Source: Synaphobranchus kaupii (taxonomy: Eukaryota; Chordata; Actinopteri; Anguilliformes; Synaphobranchidae). From it: a stretch of 64,000 bases of DNA. The translations under genes were made by a program, and so were the position numbers. Within the stretch, counting starts at the first letter, position 1; each line of letters opens with the position of its first letter. Under the pieces are notes generated by a model that saw nothing but the letters and a program-made list of their open reading frames with translations, ran no database searches and was not told the DNA's origin. The DNA lies in assembly GCA_029718625.1 (NCBI GenBank), contig CM056380.1, positions 114,090,746-114,154,745 on the forward strand, written 5' to 3'. Positions 10,819 to 23,418 of the stretch are shown here, piece by piece.

Positions 10819-12085
10819 CAAACAACAGCAGAGCTACAGGGACAAGGCCTAAACCACAGCAGAGCTACAGGAACAAGGCCCAAACCACAGCAAAGCTACA
10901 GGAACAAGGCCCAAACCACAGCAGAGCTACAGGAACAAGGCCCAAACCACAGCAGAGCTACAGGAACAAGGCCCAAACCACAGCAGAGCTACAGGAACAA
11001 GGCCCAAACCACAGCAGAGCTACAGGAACAAGGCCCAAACCACAGCAGAGCTACAGGAACAAGGCCCAAACCACAGCAGAGCTACAGGAACAAGGCCCAA
11101 ACAACAGCAGTGCTACAGGAACAAGGCCCAAACAACAGCAGAGCTACAGGAACAAGGCTAAAACCACAGCAAAGTTACAGGAACAAGGCCCAAACAACAG
11201 CAAAGCTACAGTAACAAGGCCAAAACAACATCAGAGCTACAGGAACAAGGCCCAACAACAGCTGAGCTACACAAAATGACCCAAACAATGGCAGAGCTAC
11301 AGGAACAGCAGAGCTACAGGAACAAGGCCCAAACCACAGCAGAGCTACAGGAACAAGGCCCAAACCACAGCAGAGCTACAGGAACAAGGCCCAAACAACA
11401 GCAGAGCTACAGGAACAAGGCCCAAACCACATCAGAGCTACAGGAACAAGGCCCAAACCACAGCAGAGCTACAGGAACAAGGCCCAAACCACAGCAGAGC
11501 TACAGGAACAAGGCCCAAACCACATCAGAGCTACAGGAACAAGGCTCAAACCACAGCTGAGCTACACAAAATGACCCAAACAATGGCAGAGCTACAGGAA
11601 GAGGCCCAATCCGCAGCAGAGCTACAGGAAGAGGCCTAAACCACAGCAGAGCTATAGGAACAAGACCCAAACCACAGCAGAGCTATAGGAACAAGACCCA
11701 AACCACAGCAGAGCTATAGGAACAAGGCCCAAACCACAGCAGAGCTACAGGAACAAGGCCCAAACCACAGCAGAGCTATAGGAACAAGGCCCAAACCACA
11801 GCAGAGCTACAGGAAGAAGGCCCAAACCACAGCAGAGCTATAGGAACAAGGCCCAACAACAGCAGCAATACAGGAAAGAAAAAGCCCAACAACAGCAGAG
11901 TGACAGGAAGAAGGTCCAACAACAATAGAGTCTGACAGAGCTACAGGCACAAGGCCCAACGACAGTTGAGCTACAATAACAAGGCACTACAACAGAAAAC
12001 ATTCCCAACAACAGCAGCACCACAAGAATAAGATCCAATAACAGCAGCACTACAGAAGAACTCCGAAGAGCAGCAGAGGCACTTG
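10819..12085. repeat. 31-bp minisatellite, main block
   Basis: About 33 copies of the 31-bp unit are well conserved to about 11850, then degenerate (ACAACAGCAG-type) to about 12085. Some 3-unit groups recur, including the variant CAGCTGAGCTACACAAAATG at about 11260 and 11560, which points to expansion by multi-unit duplication. The frame over it is not a gene, because 31 is not a multiple of 3. Confidence 0.95.
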
Positions 12086-13226
12086 TCACTGGATAGGAGA
12101 CTGGTAACATGCTGCTTTAAGGGGACATCTGGAAGAGCATCCCAGTTGAAAGACGACATCCGTAAAAGTGACTGAAACTCATTATAACTTTCATTCAAAC
12201 AAAATGACATTTTGGATCAAATACATTTAATCTGAGGCCGTTTTCACAATCACAAATCACAGCCATCGCTTGAGGATGATTGGAAAAGAATCGGGATCTT
12301 CAGATCAGTCGGAGAGGAGAAACATACCTCCACCTCTTCTATTCTGCTATATTTTAATCTAATGAATATCTTCCCATTAATGCAGGGTCTGACTGCAGTG
12401 GGAGGTTTTTCTTTTAACAGCCTAACCTTGAGCAAAGGCCAGTTGAGTTGAATTGGGTGATTGGGGCCCCAAATCCCTTGTTTAACAAAAACCTTCTGCC
12501 CAGGTTGGACTTGATCTAATCTTCAAAAACACTAAGGCCACATTCAGCCAATGCAAAATTAGCCCCTGTCTGCAATCCTCCCTGACATGCTAAACACCAC
12601 ACACCAGGCTTATTCATTCATTAAAAAAAAAAAAACTGCTATCCACACAGACACACACACGCACACGCACAAAATGCTAATGAGGCCAGACAGCGAACAG
12701 AGGCTATCGGCTCGAGCGCTGCAGCCAGAGATCGCTGTGACCCAGGGCGGCTTTAATAAAGCGTTTCCTTGGCGAAAGCCATCGACAGGCCTGTGCGCCT
12801 GCCTTTGTTCTTCAGCTGCAGAGAGCTGGACTACACAGCTGTCAGACCCCCAATGCTGCATCTGACTACAGGTCCCAGGAGCCCGCAGAAATAAGAATAA
12901 ATGGCTCTTATGCCAATTTATGGGACTGGGGTTGAAATGTACTAATGTACTGGTTCGGAATCAAATACGCGAAAGTCCCTCTGCTCCGCAACGTCTGGCA
13001 GCTTTGCCATCCCTTTCCTTCAAATCTCACCTTTTCAAAACTACATCTTAACAGTCTCTGAAGGCTGAACAGTCATTCTGGGTTGAATACCCTGCTTCAG
13101 CTAACACTATTCTTTAACAAATTTAACACTATTTCTGTCAGGACAACTCATGTATTCAAATGGCATGTTTAATGAATGAATGTGCTGCATAATTATTATA
13201 GTTTGGCGGTGAATGGATCTGCAGAA
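12086..13226. other. Intron stretch, nothing recognised
   Basis: Intron sequence with poly-A at 12621 and a short (AC)n at about 12650. No gene or repeat family recognised. Confidence 0.5.
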
Positions 13227-13316
13227 TGGATCTGCTTTAGTACTGCTCCGGAGCACGTTCATCTCACCCCGCTAAACAGGAAATGACCAGAAAACCCCCA
13301 TACTAAAGCAGATCCA
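13227..13316. repeat. Short inverted repeat (16-bp arms)
   Basis: TGGATCTGCTTTAGTA at 13227-13242 is perfectly complementary to TACTAAAGCAGATCCA at 13301-13316, with a 58-bp loop. It could be a tiny inverted-repeat element or a chance hairpin. No target duplication is obvious. Confidence 0.6.
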
Positions 13317-13696
13317 AACAACAGGTGGAAGCAAATTTATTTTAACACAAGCCGTAAGCAAACAAAGAGCAGCACATCAGCATTCAAGCAGTACAGAGAG
13401 AACTGCTTCTTGGCTTAAAAAGGGGCGCTCCATTAGAGGTGTGTGCATGCGATTGGTTGAGTATGCGACGCGTGACTGCTAGCCGACCGTGGTCGGCGAC
13501 AGCGAGAGGTTCTCCGACAGAACTTGCTCTGCGCACTTGCGCGACGCTCATCCTTCACCCTCAAATGCATTTGCTGCTTAAAGCACAATAAGGCCAATCT
13601 CCCTCTTGCAGCTGCTGCTGTGTTGGGCCTTGTATGACCTGCTGTGTATAGCTTTGTATCCTCTGTGCCCTTTACCTAACCTTTTGTATGCGCTTC

Positions 13697-14374
13697 GGTA
13701 AAGGGCCGTTCACACGGCGGACGGTAGACGGCAGGACGAAACCGGATGTCATTGTTTTCAATAAATTTTCGGAATAAATTTTTTTTGTTATTTTTGCCGT
13801 CCTCCACTGTGGTAGGGTCACATGCCGATGGAACGGAAGTGGTACGTTTCAAAATGGATGAGAAGTTTGTGCAACTTCGTGGTAGAGAAAGAGAGAGGTG
13901 GGAGAAAATATCAAACCAAAAAGTAAAAAAAAAAACAGACAAAAAGGCTGCAGCATGGAGTGTTATAAGCACTGACATGCAGATTCCAGGTACACACATT
14001 ATTATTAGCTGTATTTTCAAAAGCTTTTCTGTGTATGATTTGAGGTGTAACTAACGAGCGAGCGAAGCTACCTAAACTAGCTGACAGTATGATACATACA
14101 CACAAACCGCTCACTTATGAAGACACAGGAAACAACGCAGTAATACACATACACAATGTATATAATATATATAATAATTTATATGTATATAATGTATACA
14201 ATGTATACACTTTCGGTCGCGGCCCATTTTGCAAAGGCGCTCTTTGGTACACCGGTAATCTGTTTCGCGCGGACCGTAAATATGGCAACGGACATAAACA
14301 ATGCGTTACCGCGACGGATATTTCTGTACGTCCCTGCCGTTGTACCGTCTACCGTCCGCTGTGTGAACGGCCCA
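13697..14374 (+). mobile_element. DNA transposon remnant with long terminal inverted repeats
   Basis: The left end GGGCCGTTCACACGGCGGAC and its continuation GGTAGACGG return inverted at the right end (CCGTCTACCGTCCGCTGTGT then GAACGGCCC). The 678-bp body holds a short plus-strand frame near 13854: MDEKFVQLRGRERERWEKI, then KKTDKKAAAWSVISTDMQIP, followed by a GT donor-like site. This resembles a shortened MADF/Myb-SANT-type DNA-binding exon, as found in PIF/Harbinger elements. The transposase is absent, so this is a non-autonomous or decayed copy. No clean target-site duplication is seen. Confidence 0.65.
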
Positions 14375-14470
14375 TTATCTGGATGAGAGCGTCTACGAAA
14401 ATGCCTGAATGCAAATGCAGGACCCCCTTCTGCTACGCTGCTACGGCTCAATGGCAATAGTCCCTCTTAC

Positions 14471-14598
14471 TTTGACCCGGAGCACTGAGGAGAAGGTCTT
14501 GGTGTCCTCCGCCACTCCGCCCAGGTAGAGCCGTCGGGTGAAAACGGGAGGGTGGTCGTTCTCGTCCTGAACATCGATGAACACCTTAGCCGTGTTTG
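14471..14598 (-). CDS. pcdh15: pcdh15 exon: EC10-EC11 linker and EC11 N terminus
   Basis: This 128-bp exon enters in phase 1 and ends in phase 0. It has an acceptor TTTTTTGCAG and a donor AAA|GTAAGA at 14470. It encodes [19 protein letters not shown], then [20 protein letters not shown] and [12 protein letters not shown] is a canonical calcium linker, in contrast to the EC9-EC10 junction one repeat earlier. Confidence 0.94.
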
Positions 14599-16219
14599 CT
14601 GCAAAAAAAAATAAAAAAATAAAAAGAACAGAAAATACATAGCACAGGTAAATATATTACACCTGAATGTAACTTCATTAAAGAAATAAAAATTGTATAC
14701 AAAGCAGCACTGCGCAACACGAGATACCATCTCTTTGTTAGTGCCTGTATATTACGCGATGCAGAAATGCTCCGAGCGCTGCAGTTTACAGCATGTGCGT
14801 GCGCTGTCAAGAGCCATTTTTCACTTTAAAATGATAAGTCATGAGGCCTGGGCCCAAGAATGTACGCAGGGAATATGCTGAACACAATGCAATCTGTCAC
14901 GGCGCAAGTGCACAGCACAGCCTGCCCCGAAGAGCCGACTCCTCTTTCTTCTGCCTCTCCGCTTCCTGTAACAGATGCGGGACCCGTGAGTTAGGGACGG
15001 TAGTAACTACGGGGGGAGAGCTGCCACTTCACCACACGCAAACCCTCCATTACTGGTGCGGAAGGAGCCGGCTGAAAAACAACATCTTCATGCCAATGGA
15101 ATGAAAGCGAGCATGGGGGGGGTTTCCCATGTGCCCCGGCAACGGCAGGGGGGCCCCGTCTGTACCCTTAAACGAGGAGAGGCCCCGTCACTGTGCCATC
15201 GCCTCCTCCTCCAATCAGATGAGTTTGTCGACCTACCAATCAGAATTGGTTTCTGACCTAGCTACCACTGTGCAACTGGGACCGGACTTCTTGTTTGTTA
15301 GCTAACCACATATTGGCCGTTGGTTTTGTGTCTGAAAGCCTTCTGTGCAAATGGAGCTGGGCGCTTTTTTAACTGTGGGCGGGCGTACAGAATGTGCTTT
15401 TGTTTCTGTTGATCCACTAAAAGCCAGAAGAGAGTGTAACAGTTCTTCTTCACCTCCATGTTTTCACACATTTGGGAAGAACACGTAAAAACACACAGCG
15501 CTGTTTATCACCGAACTTGGCCAGCACATAATTTCCAACTAAATATTTTTGTGCAATGTGTTAAATTGTGTTAAAATGATTATAATCTATAACTGTTGTT
15601 TATTATGAGCCAGACTGAATTGCTTCTAATTATATACACCCCACTGGCTACAATATAATGGATTACAAAATGTAGACGGCAAAACTTTCTGGTCAGACTG
15701 TTGACATGATTTCTTTCTTTTTTCTTTTTTAATTTGCCGCCACACCAAGGGCTGTATATATATATCGAAATCCCACCACAATCTGGAATTGCCCCACACA
15801 GGCAGTTTGTGAGAGCCAGGACATCCACGGTTCTCCGTCAGCTGCTTCTTTCCGCAGCTAGTCTCGCACAGATCGGCGTCGGAGGAGGGACCTTTCATAT
15901 GCAGCTTTGACATGCGGCCTTACAAGCGCCCTTGTCGCCATCGGGGGGGGGTCGCCCAAGAGCAATGAAACGTGGATCCCTGTCCAACTGAACCCTCTCA
16001 TACCCTGGGTGACTCAGCTGGCACTGAGGCCGTGAGGGTCATCCACACGCCACAGCGTGGCGCCTTAACCGTATGAGCCATCCAGCTGCGCCTGTGAACA
16101 TGACTTCTAAAAAATTATAATGAGGAACGGTGTGTTTTTTTCCAAAGACTTCCCATGACACCACACTGCGAGAGAGCACTGCATGTCAGACAACAGGCAA
16201 AATTTGTACGGCGGCTTAC
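14599..16219. other. Intron within the EC10-EC11 region
   Basis: A 1.6-kb intron. It holds the SINE-like segment at 15815-16092 and a poly-pyrimidine run at 15710-15730. The rest is unremarkable. Confidence 0.6.
15815..16092 (-). mobile_element. SINE-like interspersed repeat, copy 1
   Basis: This segment shares GACCTTTCATATG, AGCARTGAAACG and AACCCTCT..TACCCTGG with 31600-31790, so the two are copies of one dispersed family. On the minus strand it begins GCTGGATGGCTCATACGGTT, which resembles a tRNA box A head. A tRNA-derived SINE is likely but not proven. Confidence 0.5.
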
Positions 16220-16360
16220 TTTTAGACGGCACGCGGAGATTGGACATCACCACGGCCATGGAGTCCGCCTGCACCCGGAGGACGTACTCGGTGATGTTTT
16301 CGTAATCCAGCGGCTTGGCGGTGGAGATGACCCCGGTGGCGTTGTTCACTGCGAAATGGC
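16220..16360 (-). CDS. pcdh15: pcdh15 exon: EC10 C-terminal half
   Basis: This 141-bp exon (phase 1 in, phase 1 out) has an acceptor CTTTCAG above 16360 and a donor AAAA|GTAAGC at 16219. It encodes HFAVNNATGVISTAKPLDYE, then YVLRVQADSMAVVMSNLRVP and SK. The LDYE motif replaces LDRE, and LRVQADS is a recognisable PCDH15 signature. An internal ATG lies in the ATGVI stretch and is not a start. Confidence 0.94.
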
Positions 16361-17535
16361 CTGAAAGAAACGCAACGCAAACATGGCGACGGCCGTCAAG
16401 AATGGCCGCACGAAACCGCTACACGGGCTGACGTCCCAGCTCCCGAAGTCTCTCGCCTTTAGGACTTGTGCGGGGGGAACCATAAATATATCAGCCCCTC
16501 TCCCCCGCATGCTTAGAGGCAATGGTCCGCTCTGCCCTTTAGGAAAGCGAAAATCAATAGTGTTTTTCTGGGCTCAAGCTTAGAACTGGGAAGAGGCTTA
16601 CTATACCTGTCAAGCCCCTGATACCTAGCAATAGCCTTTCCCCTGGCCTTTCTGCTATTTACAAAGAGCATTCCCCAGCAGTCAGTAATAATGAAACGCA
16701 GCACAAAGAGAACAATTGCGAAACATACCCCCGGCATGAATTAATTCAGTGCAGTTACCGATGCCGCGCGGAGTCGTGCATTTTCCCGAACGCGGGAAGG
16801 AAAAAAAAAAAAAAAAAAACTGAGAGCGTCGAGACAGAAAACCCTTGTGGCCGGACTGGAAAAAATAAAGAGCGAAATATGCTTTGAACTTAATGGCAGA
16901 ACCCCACAGATAGATCAGTGTGAGCGTGATCCCTTACGAACATAAGAGCGTCTGACATTTCTCAGGGGAAGGACAGAGAATCAGAAGGAGACATGGGTAA
17001 TGGCCAGCCGGCGAGCCACATCTAACGGATGCCGCCGGGCCACCGTCCACGAGTTTCGTAATCAGCCCCTCTGCGCGGCAACCGCGCTCATTTCCATATC
17101 GCTGCGTAGCTTTGATCAGGAGCAGCAGGAAAGGCCGAGAGAGGGGAACGGGGGGGGGAGCCGGAGATCGATGGCGCGGATATGAAAATACTGTCCGGCT
17201 AAATACGGTCCCCCCCCCCCCGAAAAACTTAAAAAAATAAAAGACTGTGGACAGTGACACGCAAATGCAGAACTAAGATGCAGGTAAACTGCTAAGATGT
17301 ACAACGTATGTTTACTGCACGTAAAAAAAAAAAAAAAAAAGTAATTAATTGAAAGAAATACAATACAGGCTCTGTCTTATTAGTCAATATTAAACATCTA
17401 ACTTACTTTTATTGTGCTTATTTAATGTTATATTGTTTTATCCAATATTTTCCTGTTTTAACTGTTCATTATTATTATTTCCCTAGTGTGAAGCACTTTG
17501 GGCTGCTAGGTAATGTGCGGTGCTCTGGCGCTCAC
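16361..17535. other. Intron between the two EC10 exons
   Basis: A 1.2-kb intron with homopolymers: poly-A at 16800-16820 and 17323-17340, poly-C at 17210-17221. No mobile element recognised. Confidence 0.6.
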
Positions 17536-17645
17536 CTTCCTCGTTCCCTCCCATGATGGAGTAGAAGATGGTCTGGTTCACTGCGGCCGCCAGGATGACC
17601 CCGACCACCTTTCCCACGCCAGCGTTCTCGCTGACCGGCGGAAAC
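17536..17645 (-). CDS. pcdh15: pcdh15 exon: EC10 N-terminal half
   Basis: This 110-bp exon takes over in phase 2 and ends in phase 1. It has an acceptor TCTCCAG above 17645 and a donor GAAG|GTGAGC at 17535. The encoded peptide after the split arginine is [17 protein letters not shown], then [19 protein letters not shown], the first strands of EC10. The split codon restores TQEEYR-FPPVSE across the 21.7-kb intron upstream. A run of about 12 C lies at 17210, in the intron 3' of this exon. Confidence 0.93.
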
Positions 17646-19845
17646 CTGGAGACGCAGGAGTGAAGGCACACTGAGTCGCATTCCCGCCACGCGGCGCGTC
17701 TACGGTAAACGCACCGGCGCGAAGACGGATCTAACGACGCCAAGAACTCAGGATCTGCGTTGGTAAGACTGCTCGTAACCAATGTTCTCCAGGCAATGGG
17801 GCTCTTTGTGAAGCTGCTCACTGAACAACATCATTTTCCTTATCTTCAGGGCAGGGAAATGAGTTCGTTCTGCAGCAGACAGATACAGTAGCCTTCATGC
17901 TCTCAGGAGCGCAAGCAAAGCAACATTATGTGATGTTTTCTTGAAAATTACGATGTGTGTAAGTTTGTGAGTGTGTGTGTATATGCGTTTATAATAATTT
18001 TCGCTGAAGATAGTTCAATAAAATTTTTGGGAAATGAATGTTTTGAAATCTTTGTGTGTGTTTTTTCTACTGACATACTAATGCAGAAGACAAAAAATAA
18101 ACATCTAAGAAAAAAATATATAAAAATTCTAGGGTGCCTAAGACTTTTGCACAGTACTGTATATTGCACATTTTGGCATGAATATTACTCTTTCTTTGGA
18201 TGTAAACCAATCACATTAACTGTCATATAGTGATATCTCCTGATCTTTAAACTAATGACAGAATGGCACATCAAACCACCAGCTCTGTCATCGCTTAGTC
18301 AATCAGCAGTCCAAGCTGTATTCCTATTAAAATTTAAAGGCAGTTTGGCTCAATGCAGGTTACCATGGAAACAGCCGAACCCATAAATAGCACACACTAT
18401 ATATGTGACAGACAAAGTGAATCAAGTTAATAATGCTTGTTGACAACTCACTTGTTGTCGATTGCATTATTGTTAAATCCGATGTTACCTAGTAGTTATG
18501 AATATAGGCCACTGTTCCAATTAATTATTAAACATTAAATCTAAGCTAAATGTTGAGTGATTGGGCCAGCATTAAGTTCATTATTCATTAGATAGCTCGC
18601 TATGGTTAATGGTATAATCATATGCGCCTACAGGCCTAAAAAACCTTAGAGTTCTTCCTTTCACTCTTTCCCAATAGAAGTCAGCCTTGTAATATCGACC
18701 GGATAAAACAGATTCAAGGTCACAGATGTAACTATTTCACAGTGGCAAAAGGAAAACGAAGGTTAACCAATGCATGTTTTGAAGGGGAAGATAACAGACT
18801 CCCAACATCATCTCCTCTGCGTTACAATTGCCTGGAGGACAATAACAATTCCCTTGTTCGATAGCGCTTTCGTAACCTTTAAAGACCGCAGTCGCCCTTC
18901 AAACTTTTTGAGACGTGTTCAAATGAATTCCCTCACAGTTCCCTTTGCAGTTGTGCAACTTTAGACTGTCAGTCTTAGGGCACATTCAATCTACCGCTAA
19001 GGTGCTTTTCATTTACTTTTGAGCGACACATTGAAGCAAAGAATGGGCTATATTTGTTTTCAGTGGGCGTTCAGTGCACAACACACCAAGTATTGTGTGC
19101 ATTTTGTGTCATTCAGAGCCGGGTAAAGAGATATTAGATTGGAAAAGGCAAAATAACAAGATTTTGGAAATGAAAGGAGCGATTGTTATTTTGCTTGCTA
19201 TTCTTTATTTGTATTCATCTTTGATAAAATCTTTTCTCCTTGTATTCCACTGCAGTGTTTATAGGAAACAAAGTTGTAAATATGTCTGTTTCTCATCATT
19301 CAATTTCTCTTATTAATATGTACATATGATGCGCTCCTTAACATGCTGGTTTTATTTGGACTGGAAAGCAAATAAAGGCTTAATTTCACACAAACGTGGA
19401 GATGGAAAATGTTGCGATAGGAAACGGCTCAGAATGTTAGTTGCAGAGGTCACAGCCGGAGCGGTGAAGATGACAGAGAGAGAGAGAGAGAGCTGTAACG
19501 GACGCTGCGTTTGTGGTGAAAGACGAGGTCTCAGGGGTACGAAAGGCTGGTGAGGGAGGACAGGACGCGGCGTGAGACGGACGTTCGCTTCAGGGAGTGA
19601 CAGCGGGACGACGATGGCACAGGAAGTGCTACAGGAAGTGACAGAGGGATGATGGGTTGGGAGATCTCGGGGGAACGGTAGATGTCAGCGTGAGGTGATA
19701 TGAAGTTGGGGGTCTCTGCAGCACAGAGAGGACGGAAACAGATATGTCTGGGGATTAATCGATGAAGTCAAAACCGGCTAACAGACAGCTAACGTACATG
19801 ACAGAGGAATGGAAAAGTACACCACTGTTGAACAGGGAAAGAGAA

Positions 19846-19880
<35 letters not shown>

Positions 19881-20200
19881 CAGAGAGGGTGAAACCTTAA
19901 ACCATTGTAAAAATACTGCTTCAGCATATGGCGAATAGGGGTTTGCATTTGTTCATTTCAAGTGCCAAGGCAAATGTGTTTATTTATGGTGAGGATATCT
20001 ACTGTAATTATGCAGTTAATAATTACAGGGTAAATCTTTATTTTGTCAGCTGTATAAGTTCATATCGACCAAGCTCAGATCTTTAACCTTTGTTTGAATG
20101 TACTGCAAATTCATGGATCGAATGCATTAAAATACCGAAACTGTAATTAGCTCTTGCTCAAACACATATGTACACACAGATAAGACACACGTGCACAGAC
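17646..20200. other. 5' part of the 21.7-kb intron, mostly plain
   Basis: Apart from the Tc1 end fragment, a (GA)n at 19477-19490 and a (GT)n at 19846-19869, I see nothing to annotate. Confidence 0.5.
17990..18165. mobile_element. Tc1/mariner end fragment
   Basis: The sequence ending GGGTGCCTAAGACTTTTGCA then CAGTACTGTA matches, from memory, the right terminal inverted repeat of a fish Tc1/mariner family. No left end or transposase is found nearby, so only a single end remains. Confidence 0.5.
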
Positions 20201-20225
20201 ACACACACACACACACACACATTTG

Positions 20226-20735
<510 letters not shown>

Positions 20736-20745
20736 ACGCATATTA

Positions 20746-20803
20746 CCTAACATGGACACACTTGCGCACACACACATGCATGTACTCACAACACATGCAT
20801 GTA

Positions 20804-20897
<94 letters not shown>

Positions 20898-21050
20898 CAC
20901 ACACAGCTCCCCAACACTTACACCTTTTGGAAGGTACTTCATGTTTTAAATAGACATAAGACCTGCCTAGAGATGGCAGCTATGCATTAAATATGCCTTT
21001 TTACAGGAATCTGAAAGGACAGACGAGACACAATCTGAATAATGGTTCCT
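20746..21050. repeat. (CA)n-containing duplicated segment, copy B
   Basis: Second copy of the unit described at 20226-20735, with (CA)n at 20805-20895 and the same 110-bp downstream flank (20935-21048 against 20628-20735), slightly diverged. Confidence 0.85.
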
Positions 21051-23220
21051 ATCTGTACCCAGGTAGGCCTTATGATATTTGACAACAGAAGCAGTGATGG
21101 CTGAATGCTCTGGACAGCTCAAACAGGAAATGGCCTTTAACCTTTAACCTGTATCACGTATCCAGTTTTCAAGCTGCGTCACCTCATTTTCTTTTCCAAA
21201 AGAAGCTTCTCCCTGAATACAAACTACGGAGAGGACGGTAAGCTCCAAGGACAACTTCCCCCCACCTGCCCTCACCTTAATCCTGCTCTGTGGGGAATCT
21301 CACACTACTGGAACACTAGCATCTCTCAGAGAGCTTCTTGTTTTGCTTTGACTCATTCCCAATATCCCAAGATATCTCCAAAATGAATCCTGACGTTAAA
21401 GCAGGCCTATGACTGGCTAACGGTCGGCTGTTCTGGCCACAACTGACACATTTGTTTCTCAACACAACCTATGAAATGCTGGGTTGCTACCTGTTCCTGC
21501 GCAGACCTTGAGCAGCCTTCAGTAGTTGGTAGATGACGTTGACCGTTGCGTTGACGGCTAGGCGCAAAACGTAATTTGGCAGACAATGTTGTTTGTGATG
21601 CTTAACATGAATGACATGAAGCCACGTTTGCCATATCCTAAAAACATGGCTGTGATTCCCGCTGTTTGCAGTGAACCACAACACAAGCCACTCCTTACAA
21701 AACTCACAGCCAGTACAGTGTTCCCCTACATCCCACAAAACAATACCCAGTCCAGAATGATCCCATCTCACCCTGCGATCTTACCCCTCCTGCACGTTCT
21801 TGCATATGTGTCAGTCTGTTGTATGAAATGTCTTCCTGCATACTCACAAGTTTAAGATATTTATGGTCTCTGTTCTGCCCAGCAAACATGCACCAGGAAC
21901 CTCTGTTTTTTTAACAATGAATACAAATCTTACGGCACTATGAGCCTGACCATGTTTTCATAACTTTATGCTAATGCTATGATGAGATTTATCTTAACTT
22001 TATTGGGTTAGGAGATGATCAGGTTGTTCTTGACATAATAAGTACCATGAGCTTGACCAAATATTCAAAGCAGAAAAGTCTCTGGAAGTGTGTCAGTAAA
22101 TGACTAAATACAGGCTGAAACTTGTTATTCTCGAGAGATAGACCAGCTGGGATTGAGACTGATGATGCGTTAGCCACCACATCCACCATTTTGATTCACA
22201 TCCGTAAAAGACCGGCTGGCACTGTGCACTGAATTCTGTACAGCGCAAGATCCACAACTAAAGGATTACTGGGCTAAAAGATGTCTGTCTGCCAGCAGCT
22301 GATGAACCAGAACAGATCCATACCCTTAATGGCTAAACTTTTTCAATGTCGAGAGCACATTTAATTACCTAGCGGTTCGACTGAATATTTCAGAAGATCA
22401 TTAGCGCTTTCCCCCCAGAGGCTACACCAAACTAGACCTTGTACATAATCTGATGAGCTCTCGAGCACTTTTGTACCTGTCAGGGGATATGGGGACAAAT
22501 GACAATTACTGATATAAGAAAAAATAAAACTACAAGAAGCCATGGAACAGAAGGGCCCTTCAGAAATACCCCAAAAAAAACACACAGTCGACCATACACC
22601 TCCCACTCTGTCCAAATTCTCATTCTATACTATTCATTATTAGCCGAACAAAGATGATATAAACTGGAATGTATGTCTCTCTGAATCTAGATATTGTACA
22701 GAAGTAGTACAAAAAGGCTAATAGCATGCTCCAAAAGCTATACAATTATGTAGTAAAGGAGGTTTTAGGCTTATTATTGTGAAACAATGCCTTTGTTAGA
22801 CCACAATTGCCGTGTCAAATTCTGAGCACTACGCCTTACCGACGGGCCTATAAGCTCTCGGTGAGCGTGGTGAGGGGTAAAAAGACTTCTGGGTCTCAGA
22901 ATAAGTTTAAAGAGAGAAACTGTACGTTCAGGACTGTTGATTATTGTTGATTTACACAGTAGATATGTTGAATTCTGTCAGGTAAAGGGCCTAATTAATT
23001 AAAGGTGCATTTCACAACACCAGGTATTATTTAATAGTTTTAAAAAATATATATTTGTAGAATCTTAGCAGGGCTCAGAATGGATATCAGATTCGCTGAG
23101 TATTCAAGACTAGGCTGGACATTCTGCAGGGAAAACAGTGGGCTATGCAGCTTCTAAAAGAGGCAGTATGACAAGAAATTAAAGGTGTTGGTAAAATCCT
23201 GCTCTAACTTGTGTTTTTAT
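21051..23220. other. Intron stretch, nothing recognised
   Basis: AT-rich intron without a recognisable element or plausible exon. Confidence 0.5.
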
Positions 23221-23222
23221 GG

Positions 23223-23418
23223 GGTTACATGCTGATGGAATAAAACTAAAGGGTCTACATGCTAATGGAATAAAACTGAAGGATCTACATGCTGATGGAA
23301 TAAAACTGAAGGATCTACATGCTGATGGAATAAAACTGAAGGATCTACATACTGATGGAGTAAAACTGAAAGGTCTACATACTGATGGAGTAAAACTGAA
23401 GGGTCTACATACTAATGG
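23223..23418. repeat. 30-bp minisatellite, left part
   Basis: About 6-7 copies of CTACATGCTGATGGAATAAA plus ACTGAAGGAT. The unit is 30 bp, so an open frame of ten-residue repeats (LHADGIKLKD) exists, with no sign of a gene around it. An LTR inserted within the AATGG word interrupts the array. Confidence 0.93.

Noticed and set aside
10557..11560. Frames with repeated YRNKAQTT or ELQEQGPNH
   Set aside because: A 31-bp repeat read through in changing frames; no gene.
16107..16349. ATG-started frame in the EC10 exon as a separate gene
   Set aside because: The ATG is internal to the exon; upstream codons continue the cadherin fold and the acceptor lies at 16361.
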